Below, one piece after another: positions 6,483 through 12,642 of a stretch of DNA of 21,977 bases. The notes under the pieces were generated by a model. The model worked only from the letters and a program-made list of their open reading frames with translations, made no database searches and was not told where the DNA came from. This DNA comes from Sphingobium sp. (GTDB lineage: Bacteria > Pseudomonadota > Alphaproteobacteria > Sphingomonadales > Sphingomonadaceae): contig JASBTC010000447.1 in NCBI GenBank assembly GCA_030148625.1, forward strand, positions 1 through 21,977, read 5' to 3'. The position numbers and the translations under genes were made by a program. The number at the start of each line of letters is the position of its first letter. The stretch's first letter is position 1.

Positions 6483-8702
6483 CTAGAACTCCGCGCCCAA
6501 TGTCAGCCCGATCGTGCGCGGCCTGAGCACCGCCGTCCCCATCGCGCCATTGGGATAGCGGCCGACGCCCGCGACATCGACGATGCCACGGCTGTTGCCG
6601 AGATTCTTGGCGAAGGCCTCGATCGAGAAACGATCGAAGCGGACGCCCGCGCGCAGATCGATCACCTCATAGGATGGCAGCATGCGCTGGCGGCCGGTGG
6701 CGGCGATATAGGCGGGATCGAAATCCGCCGGCTGCTTCGAGAGGAAGCGCAGCGAACCGCCAAGATAGGCATTGGCGCCGCCGCCGACCGCCCATTCATA
6801 TTGGCCGTCCAGACCGATGCTGACCTTGGGCGTGAACGGCAGGCGATCGCCCGATCGGCCGCCGACGACCGGATCGGTATCGTCGCTCAGCCGCGCGCGG
6901 GTATAGGCGCCGTTGACCGAGATATCGAAGCCCGGGCCGGGCCGGAAGGTGGAGGTGAATTCGAAACCGTCGCTTTCGGCGCGGCCGCCATTGGCGGTCA
7001 GACCGACGCCGTTGACGCGCGCGAAAAGCTGGATGTCCTTCCATTCGAGATGAAAGGCGGCGAGATCGATGGTGAAGCGGCGATCGGCGGTCTCCGCCTT
7101 CACCCCGGCCTCGTAACTGACCAAAGTATCCGCTTTGAACTGGGTGGGCGTACCCGCCGGCGTGCCCGGTGCCAGCACATTGGGACCGCCAGGGCGATAG
7201 CCCTTGGAAACGCGCGCATAGAGCGAGACATGATCGTTGATCTTGAATTTGGGCGCCACCGAATAGGTGAAGACATTCTGCGCCGAGGTTTCTTCGGGAT
7301 AGCCGATCGAACCGCCGACCAGCGCACCTTCGAGATCCTGGCTCGCGCTCTGCTCGTTGCGGCTATAACGTCCGCCTAAAGTGATGTCGAAGCGATCGCC
7401 GAAATGGACGGTCGCATTGGCGAAGCCCGCATATTCCTTGTAGGTCGAAGCGAGCCGCGCTTTGGCAAGCAGCGGAATGCCGGCGATCTGATCGACGGTG
7501 CCCGGCTTCGCCGCGACATAGGTCTGATCGAGCAGCCCGGTCTCGCGCGTATAATAGCCGCCGACCAGCCATTCGATGCTGTCGTTCGCATGCGACGACA
7601 GCCGCACTTCCTGCGTGAATTTGCGCTGCCTGGTCAGGTTGTGCGCATAGACATCGGCGGGCACGCCGAACACCGCGCCGATCAGCGCGCCATATTGCGG
7701 CGTCAGTTCCTGCCGGTTGTCGACATCGAGCGTCGAACGGCTCGTCGATGAAAGCAGGTCGGCAAAGCCGAGATCGAGGGTGATCGTGGCATTGTAGATG
7801 CGGTAGGACAGGTTGGTGAGGGCCGGCACATAGCGCGCCTGGGTCAGCCCGCCATAAAGCGGCGAAAGATCGTTCGGGTTCGCCTCCACGATATTGTCGG
7901 TGTCCGTCCGGATGTCCTGGAGCACGGCGGAGGCGCGGATCGACAGCGCCTCGTTCGGCTTGAACAGCGCGGAGATGCGGCCGCCATAGCTTGCCGAACC
8001 ATTGATGTTCTTCGCGACGTCCGAGCCCGCAGTACCGACGGAATCGATATAGCCGCCGGTCTTGCGGTAAAAGCCCGAGCCGCGCACCGCCAAGGTGTCC
8101 CCGAGCGGCAGGTTGAGCACGCCCGCCGCGCCATAGCTCATGTCGCCGCCATCGGTGGTCTCGGCCGTCGCCCGCGCCCGGGCGGAGAGCCGGCTGACAT
8201 CGGGTGCCTCGGTCACGAACTTGACGACGCCGCCCAGCGAGCTCGCGCCGTACAGCGTGCCCTGCGGTCCGCGCAGCCCCTCCACCCGCGCGAGATCGAG
8301 CGTATCGCCCTCCGCGGCATAGGAACCGCCATCGACCAGCGATGTGCTCGATCCATAGGGGGTCTCGTCGACATAGGTGGCGACCGTCGCGCCACCGCCG
8401 CCGGTGTTGATGCCGCGCAGGGTCAGCCGCCCCTGCCCCGCGCTGCCGCCATTGAGCTGCAGGCCGGGAACGAGCTTCAGATAGTCGCGGAAGCTCGTCG
8501 CCTGCTGGCGCTCGAGCGTGTCGGACGAGACGACCGACACCGATTGCGGCACGTCTATCAATGTCTGTTCGCGCTTCTGCGCGGTGACGATGATCGTATC
8601 GTGCTCCGCGTCAGTGTCGGGTTGCTGGGCGTGGGCTGGCGCCACGCACAATAGCCAGCCCAGAGGCATCGAGGCGGACAACAGAGTCTTGATCATTCTC
8701 AT
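6483..8702 (-). CDS. TonB-dependent receptor
   Basis: This 739-residue outer-membrane protein has a signal peptide (IKTLLSASMPLGWLLCVAPAHA, cleavage near residue 25). A TonB-box-like segment HDTIIVTAQKREQ follows, then a plug domain at about residues 45-170 (VPQSVSVVS, LTLRGINTGG, VEGLRGPQGTLYGASSLGG) and a beta-barrel ending in LTLGAEF with a terminal Phe. Length and motifs fit a receptor of the sphingomonad-rich IIVTAQKR type, energised by TonB-ExbBD. The start is set at ATG 8702, preceded by AAGGGG at 7 bases; ATG 8696 is also possible, and GTG 8771 opens the frame but would put 23 polar residues before the signal. It is the first gene of the block with the exported amidohydrolase and serine hydrolase, so uptake of their substrate (acyl-amino acids or peptides) is inferred. 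Iron-siderophore uptake cannot be excluded, though no siderophore genes are nearby. Confidence 0.92.
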   Translation of the reverse strand: MRMIKTLLSASMPLGWLLCVAPAHAQQPDTDAEHDTIIVTAQKREQTLIDVPQSVSVVSSDTLERQQATSFRDYLKLVPGLQLNGGSAGQGRLTLRGINTGGGGATVATYVDETPYGSSTSLVDGGSYAAEGDTLDLARVEGLRGPQGTLYGASSLGGVVKFVTEAPDVSRLSARARATAETTDGGDMSYGAAGVLNLPLGDTLAVRGSGFYRKTGGYIDSVGTAGSDVAKNINGSASYGGRISALFKPNEALSIRASAVLQDIRTDTDNIVEANPNDLSPLYGGLTQARYVPALTNLSYRIYNATITLDLGFADLLSSTSRSTLDVDNRQELTPQYGALIGAVFGVPADVYAHNLTRQRKFTQEVRLSSHANDSIEWLVGGYYTRETGLLDQTYVAAKPGTVDQIAGIPLLAKARLASTYKEYAGFANATVHFGDRFDITLGGRYSRNEQSASQDLEGALVGGSIGYPEETSAQNVFTYSVAPKFKINDHVSLYARVSKGYRPGGPNVLAPGTPAGTPTQFKADTLVSYEAGVKAETADRRFTIDLAAFHLEWKDIQLFARVNGVGLTANGGRAESDGFEFTSTFRPGPGFDISVNGAYTRARLSDDTDPVVGGRSGDRLPFTPKVSIGLDGQYEWAVGGGANAYLGGSLRFLSKQPADFDPAYIAATGRQRMLPSYEVIDLRAGVRFDRFSIEAFAKNLGNSRGIVDVAGVGRYPNGAMGTAVLRPRTIGLTLGAEF

Positions 8703-8800
8703 TCTTCTTCCCCTTGGATAGGCGAGACCTTTCCCGGTCCGTTCGTCGTTCATGTGCGAATTGATCTCCACCAGGCGTGAAGGCTGGGAGTGGATCGAAG

Positions 8801-8841
8801 CAGCTAGGCAAGCTGTTGTGCGGCGTATCCGGTTGCCGCAC
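8801..8841. promoter_or_regulatory. Two inverted repeats upstream of the receptor
   Basis: The 141-bp gap between the glutathione transferase stop and the receptor start holds two inverted repeats. GTGCGGC (8818-8824) and GCCGCAC (8835-8841) are perfect 7-bp arms with a 10-base spacer. CAGCT (8801-8805) and AGCTG (8811-8815) are 5-bp arms with a 5-base spacer. The larger one begins 2 bases past the transferase stop and lacks a U-tract. It may be a weak terminator or 3' stem, or an operator for a receptor promoter in this gap. Confidence 0.4.
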
Positions 8842-8843
8842 CT

Positions 8844-9488
8844 TCAGGGTGTCGCTTGATCAAGAGTGAAGCGGTAAGGGCCACCGATCTGAAGCGCCCG
8901 CCTGAAGGCAGGGCGCGCCTGGATCATCGCGACAAAAGCGGACAATCTCGGCCGCATACCACACCAGCCCCGCTTGACCGCTATTTCGACCGGAAAACTC
9001 AGGAGGATATCGGCCGCACTCAATGTTTCGCCGATAAAATAGCCCGAGGACCGAAGCTCGGCTTCGAGGAAATCGAAGTGGAGATTCAGTTCACGGTCGA
9101 TGCCTGCCCGCAAAGGCGCGGCAGCGTGCCCAAGCCGTCCCGCATACAACTCGAGCAGAATAGGCAGCATAGCCGAACCTTCGGCGAAATGAATGAGCTG
9201 AAGGTGCCTAACATGATCGTCGGAGCCGGGGGGCGGCACCAAGCCATTCGAGCGATATCGCGCGCAAAGATATTCAACGATCGCGCCGGATTCAGCGATT
9301 ATTCGACCGTCATCCTCGATGATCGGTGACTTTCCAAGCGGATGCACGTCGCGAAGATCGGCAGGCGCAAGATTGGTTTCCGGATCCCTGTGATAATGCC
9401 GGACATCGTAGGGAACGCCAATCTCTTCCAACGCCCAGAGGATACGCTGCGACCGGGAATCATCGAGATGATGAAGCGTCAGGCCCAT
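8844..9488 (-). CDS. Glutathione S-transferase, GTT1-like
   Basis: This 214-residue protein has the thioredoxin-fold N-terminal domain of glutathione transferases (LTLHHLDDSRSQRILWALEEIG; candidate catalytic Ser at 11 or 13). It has the cis-proline loop GKSPII (P55), the glutathione gamma-glutamyl-binding pair E66-S67 in AESGAI, and an all-helical C-terminal domain with YFIGETLSAADILLSFP (N-capping box region). The pattern resembles bacterial relatives of yeast Gtt1. Its start overlaps the end of the aminotransferase gene by 10 bp, so the pair is probably translationally coupled. By hand count on sample lines its G+C is about 52-60%, against 68-75% in the aminotransferase body, which suggests a different history. 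Its role here is unknown; dealing with reactive aromatic intermediates is possible, as is an unrelated stress function. Confidence 0.9.
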   Translation of the reverse strand: MGLTLHHLDDSRSQRILWALEEIGVPYDVRHYHRDPETNLAPADLRDVHPLGKSPIIEDDGRIIAESGAIVEYLCARYRSNGLVPPPGSDDHVRHLQLIHFAEGSAMLPILLELYAGRLGHAAAPLRAGIDRELNLHFDFLEAELRSSGYFIGETLSAADILLSFPVEIAVKRGWCGMRPRLSAFVAMIQARPAFRRALQIGGPYRFTLDQATP

Positions 9489-10660
9489 CGACCGATTCCA
9501 TTTGCAATCGCAACATCATCCGCTTCGCATCGGGCCTGCTTCGGGAACCACGTCTTCATCCGGCCAATAGCCTCCTCAACTAAGGGGGTCGCCACAGCGA
9601 AGCTGATCCTCATGAAGCCGTTGCCGTGGACCGGATCGAAATCCACGCCCGGCGCGGTCGCGATTCCAATCTCGTCGAGCATTCTCATGCAGAATCCCAG
9701 GCTGTCGTCGGTCAGATGTGCGATCGACGCATAGATGTAGAATGCGCCATCCGGCGGCGCGATCGAACCCAGCCCGAGTGACGGCAGCGCATCGAGCAAG
9801 AGTTGGCGGTTTCGCCGATAGGTTTCGATATGCTCGTCGAGTTCCTCGGTACATTCGAATGCCATCAGCCCGGCATGCTGGCTGAGCGAGGGCGGCGTCA
9901 GGAACATGTTGCCCATGCGCGCGCGGGCGGCGGCCACCTGGTCCTCCGGCACCACCAGCCAGCCCAGCCGCCAGCCCGTCATGCTGAAATATTTGGAGAA
10001 GCTGTTCACGACGAAACAATCGTCGAGATATTGCAGCATCGAATGGGCGGGTTCGCCGAAACTCAGCCGGTGATAGATCTCGTCGGAGATCACGCGGATG
10101 TTCCGGTCCGCGCACAGCCGTGCGATGCGGGCCATCTCGTCCGGCGCGATGATCGTTCCGGTGGGATTGGCGGGGCTGGCGACGATGATGCCGTCGGGCA
10201 CGGGATCGAGCGCGGCGATCGCATCGGCCGACAGGGTGAAGCGCTGTTCGGCGCCGCACTCGATCTCCTGCACCCGCATATGCAGCGCGCGCAGATTGTT
10301 GCGATAGGCGACATAGCCCGGACGCGCGGTCGCGACGGTCGCGCCGGGGGCGAAGGCGATGTTCAGCGCCAGGATCAGCGCAGGTGACGCCCCGCAGGTA
10401 AGGATGATCCGTTCGGGGCGGACATCGACGCCATAGGATTGGCGGTAATGGAGCGCGATGCGTTCCTTGAGCGCCGGGCTTTCCCAATAGCCGAGCGGAT
10501 CGGTATCGAGGATGCGGTGCGCGACGTCGATCGCGGCCTGCGGCGCACCCGTCGAAGGCTGGCCGAACTCCATATGAATGATCGAACGGCCCGCCGAGCG
10601 CAGCGCGATGGCATGCCGGCTGATATCGATGGTATGAAATGCTTCTATCGTCGCGGTCAC
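9479..10660 (-). CDS. Class I/II pyridoxal-phosphate aminotransferase
   Basis: This 393-residue fold-type I aminotransferase shows the full pyridoxal-phosphate site: N165 in SPANPTG, D193 and Y196 in SDEIYHRLSF, the Schiff-base lysine K223 in SFSKYFSMTGWRLGW, and the substrate carboxylate Arg in GFMRISFA near the C-terminus. It should transfer an amino group from an L-amino acid to a 2-oxo acid; it is not of the fold IV D-amino-acid type. The start is GTG 10660, supported by AGGAGG six bases upstream. The leftward half of the duplicated promoter cassette lies directly in front of it. The other copy of the cassette drives the oxidoreductase that uses arylpyruvates, so aromatic amino acids are a reasonable substrate guess. 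Composition falls toward the C-terminus as the gene runs into the lower-GC transferase. Confidence 0.93.
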   Translation of the reverse strand: MTATIEAFHTIDISRHAIALRSAGRSIIHMEFGQPSTGAPQAAIDVAHRILDTDPLGYWESPALKERIALHYRQSYGVDVRPERIILTCGASPALILALNIAFAPGATVATARPGYVAYRNNLRALHMRVQEIECGAEQRFTLSADAIAALDPVPDGIIVASPANPTGTIIAPDEMARIARLCADRNIRVISDEIYHRLSFGEPAHSMLQYLDDCFVVNSFSKYFSMTGWRLGWLVVPEDQVAAARARMGNMFLTPPSLSQHAGLMAFECTEELDEHIETYRRNRQLLLDALPSLGLGSIAPPDGAFYIYASIAHLTDDSLGFCMRMLDEIGIATAPGVDFDPVHGNGFMRISFAVATPLVEEAIGRMKTWFPKQARCEADDVAIANGIGRWA

Positions 10661-10681
10661 CTGGGCCCTCCTGAAGGGCCG

Positions 10682-10710
10682 ATCTTCCCGGCGCGGCCGG
10701 CGATCGACAA
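10682..10710 (-). promoter_or_regulatory. Putative leftward promoter of the aminotransferase series
   Basis: Read leftward, TTGTCG (10710-10705) is followed after exactly 17 bases by GAAGAT (10687-10682). This resembles a sigma-70-type pair with a good -35 and a modest -10. The same two hexamers with the same spacing occur in copy B. Transcription would begin near 10675, leaving a short leader that carries the AGGAGG site before GTG 10660. The palindrome at 10708-10722 overlaps the -35. Confidence 0.5.
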
Positions 10711-10722
10711 TCTCACAGATTG
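10708..10722. promoter_or_regulatory. Putative operator palindrome, copy A
   Basis: CAATCT-CAC-AGATTG is a perfect 6-bp inverted repeat around a 3-base centre. The identical 15-mer is at 15555-15569, within an even longer identical stretch. It overlaps the leftward -35 and lies about 57 bp upstream of the rightward -35. It could thus repress or activate leftward transcription and act from upstream on the rightward promoter. The regulator is not identified. Confidence 0.65.
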
Positions 10723-10771
10723 CAGGGTCCGGACGCGTCCGCCGATGGCGGCTCTATGGTTTTTTGCACGG

Positions 10772-10800
10772 TTGTTGCGCGATCCGCGGCCCGATAGCGC
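10772..10800 (+). promoter_or_regulatory. Putative rightward promoter of the alkaline phosphatase gene
   Basis: TTGTTG (10772-10777), a 17-base spacer and TAGCGC (10795-10800) form a promoter-like pair that recurs with identical spacing in copy B. The -10 is a poor match to TATAAT, as expected for an activator-dependent promoter. The conserved CTCTATGGT and TTTTGCA just upstream may be part of an activator site. The ATG is 45 bases downstream. Confidence 0.45.
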
Positions 10801-10844
10801 TCGTGGAGCGCCATTCCATCCAGATTCAGAAAGAATCCAGTATA

Positions 10845-12482
10845 ATGAACCGCTTATCTCTGATGACGACAATCGCGATCGCCGCCGTCCTGCCCTCGCA
10901 GCTCCATGCCCGTGCTCCGGAGAAGCCAAGGCTGATCGTGGCCATATCCGTCGATCAGTTCTCGGCCGATCTCTTCGCGGAATATCGACAGCTCTATATG
11001 AAGGGCATGCGGCGCCTGGCGGAGGGTGCGGTATTTCCGTCCGGCTATCAAAGCCATGCCGCGACCGAAACCTGCCCCGGCCATTCGACGATCCTGACGG
11101 GATCGCATCCCGCGCGAACCGGGATCATCGCGAATTTCTGGTATGACCTGTCGTCGCCCCGGGCAAGCAAGCTCGTCTATTGCGCCGAGGATCCCGCGAT
11201 CGCCCGCGACGCGACCGGCGGCTATACCGTCAGCCCGGCCCAGCTCAAGGCGCCGACGCTTGGCGATCGCATGAAGGCAGCCGATCCCGCCAGCCGGGTC
11301 GTCGCGGTCGCCGGCAAGGATCGCGCGGCGGTGATGATGGGCGGGCACCGCACCGACCAGATGTGGTTCTGGGGCGGCAAGAGCTATGTCACGCTCGCCG
11401 ATCGCACCGGGCCGGCGCCCGCGACCGTCGGGCGGATCAACGCGCAGGTCGCAGCCATTCTCGCCAGGCCGGGCCGGGCGACGCTGCCCGCGCAATGCGC
11501 GCATTATTCCGCACCGGTGCCGCTCGGCAACGGGCAGCAGGTGGGCATGCTCACCGAACGCAAGGCCGGGGATGCCAGCCTGTTCCGCGCGACGGCGGCG
11601 TTCGACGCGGCAACCACCGATCTCGCAATCGGCCTGCTCGACGAATTGAAGCTCGGCCAGGGGCCCTCGACCGACCTGCTGACGATCGGCCTGTCGGCAA
11701 CCGACTATGTCGGCCATATCTTCGGGACGGAGGGCGCTGAGATGTGCGCCCGGATGTTCGGCCTCGATGCCGATATCGGGCGGATCCTGTCCGCGCTCGA
11801 TGCACGCAAGATTGACTATGTCGTCGTCCTCACCGCCGACCATGGCGGGCATGACCTTCCCGAGCGCAATGTGGCGCGCGGTTTTGCGGGTGCACAGCGG
11901 GTGGCGCGCGACCTTTCGACCGACGCGATCGGCAAGGCGGTTGCCGACACGCTGCAACTGGGCATCGCCGAACCGCTCTTCTATTCGGACGGCCCGTTCG
12001 GCGACTGGTATCTGTCGCGGAAAGTGCCGGCGGAGATGCGCGCGCGCGCGATCGCGCTGGCCCGGTCGAAATTGCTCGCCCATCCGCAGGTCGCGACCGT
12101 GTTCAGCGCGGATGAGTTGAGGCGCATGCCGAACCCTGCCCCGCCGGTGGAGGAATGGACGCTGGCCGAACGCGCCCGCGCCTCGTTCGATCCGGAACGG
12201 TCGGGCGATCTGGTCGTGCTGCTGAAACCGCATGTGACGCCGATCGCCGATCCGGCGATGGGCGCCGTCGCGACGCATGGTTCGCCCTGGGGCTACGACC
12301 GCCGCGTGCCGATCCTCTTCTACCGCCCGGGCATGACCGGGTTCGAGCAGCCATTGTCGGTCGAGACCGTCGATATCCTGCCGACGCTCGCGGCGCTGAT
12401 CGGCCTCGACATCGCCGGCGAAGAGATAGACGGCCGCTGCCTGGATCTCGATCCCGGCCCGGCCGGATCGTGCGGGCGCTAA
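10845..12482 (+). CDS. Exported alkaline phosphatase, PhoK/SPAP/PafA-like
   Basis: This 545-residue protein has a signal peptide (MNRLSLMTTIAIAAVLPSQLHA) and the alkaline-phosphatase/phosphodiesterase fold. Visible active-site residues are D37 (SVDQF), the nucleophile T76 (ETCPGH), N97 (IANFWYD), K158 and R160 (GKDR), D287 and H291 (DYVGH), D332 and H333 (ADHGGH) and H478 (THGSPWG). The K-x-R pair marks phosphomonoesterases of the PafA/SPAP type rather than nucleotide pyrophosphatases. From memory, the spacing of these residues equals that of the Sphingomonas BSAR-1 enzyme (T89, N110, K171, R173, D300, H304, D345, H346, H491), all offset by 13. It should release phosphate from monoesters in the periplasm or outside the cell, using two zinc ions. 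ATG 10845 is chosen because the signal peptide begins there; its ribosome binding site is weak. The upstream promoter is shared with the aminotransferase cassette rather than a recognisable Pho box. Confidence 0.9.
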   Translation: MNRLSLMTTIAIAAVLPSQLHARAPEKPRLIVAISVDQFSADLFAEYRQLYMKGMRRLAEGAVFPSGYQSHAATETCPGHSTILTGSHPARTGIIANFWYDLSSPRASKLVYCAEDPAIARDATGGYTVSPAQLKAPTLGDRMKAADPASRVVAVAGKDRAAVMMGGHRTDQMWFWGGKSYVTLADRTGPAPATVGRINAQVAAILARPGRATLPAQCAHYSAPVPLGNGQQVGMLTERKAGDASLFRATAAFDAATTDLAIGLLDELKLGQGPSTDLLTIGLSATDYVGHIFGTEGAEMCARMFGLDADIGRILSALDARKIDYVVVLTADHGGHDLPERNVARGFAGAQRVARDLSTDAIGKAVADTLQLGIAEPLFYSDGPFGDWYLSRKVPAEMRARAIALARSKLLAHPQVATVFSADELRRMPNPAPPVEEWTLAERARASFDPERSGDLVVLLKPHVTPIADPAMGAVATHGSPWGYDRRVPILFYRPGMTGFEQPLSVETVDILPTLAALIGLDIAGEEIDGRCLDLDPGPAGSCGR

Positions 12483-12485
12483 ACC

Positions 12486-12525
12486 AAAAAAGGCCGGCTC
12501 GTGAAGAGGAATACACGAGCCGGCC
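12486..12525 (-). terminator. Strong intrinsic terminator of the large receptor gene
   Basis: A perfect 12-bp stem, GGCCGGCTCGTG (12492-12503) and CACGAGCCGGCC (12514-12525), encloses a 10-base loop. Read leftward it is followed directly by TTTTTT (12491-12486). This is a textbook rho-independent terminator for the minus-strand receptor, about 118 bases past its stop. The rightward phosphatase transcript ends just before it and lacks a U-tract on its side. Confidence 0.88.
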
Positions 12526-12557
12526 AACCGGCGCCGGGGACCGATACCCCGAGCCAT

Positions 12558-12632
12558 TGCTCCAGGAAAAAAGGGCAACCTGGAGCAGATCCATCGCGCG
12601 ATGCGCGTGCCTTCCCGATCGAAACCGGGAAG
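12558..12632 (-). repeat. Two further stem-loops in the receptor 3' region
   Basis: Between the receptor stop (12643) and its terminator lie two more perfect stems. CTTCCCG (12611-12617) pairs with CGGGAAG (12626-12632) across an 8-base loop. TGCTCCAGG (12558-12566) pairs with CCTGGAGCA (12579-12587) across a 12-base loop that reads TTTTTT on the leftward strand. With the terminator, the receptor mRNA would end in three successive hairpins. Confidence 0.6.
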
Positions 12633-12642
12633 GCGGCGGCCT

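Larger units (their letters stand above)
10678..10800. repeat. Duplicated divergent-promoter cassette, copy A
   Basis: This intergenic element between the aminotransferase (leftward) and alkaline phosphatase (rightward) recurs at 15525-15657. Block 1 (10678-10727) matches copy B at about 43 of 50 positions with no gaps, including GCCGATCTTCCCG and a 26-base identical run that contains the palindrome. Block 2 (10752-10780) matches at about 27 of 29, including CTCTATGGT, TTTTGCA and GGTTGTTGCGC. The sequence between the blocks is not conserved and is 10 bases shorter here than in copy B. Conservation of two blocks at fixed internal spacing, with free drift between them, is the pattern of regulatory DNA. 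Confidence 0.85.

Noticed and set aside
4380..7379. A 999-codon open frame on the plus strand opposite the serine hydrolase, amidohydrolase and receptor
   Set aside because: It runs across three well-supported minus-strand genes and their gaps. The product is low-complexity Arg/His/Asp-rich and matches no family I know.
8703..8771. An upstream GTG start for the first receptor
   Set aside because: It adds 23 polar residues ahead of a signal peptide, while ATG 8702 has AAGGGG at the right distance.
10854..12578. A 574-codon open frame on the minus strand opposite the alkaline phosphatase
   Set aside because: The phosphatase carries all its catalytic residues, and the antisense frame would cross the perfect terminator stem at 12492-12525.
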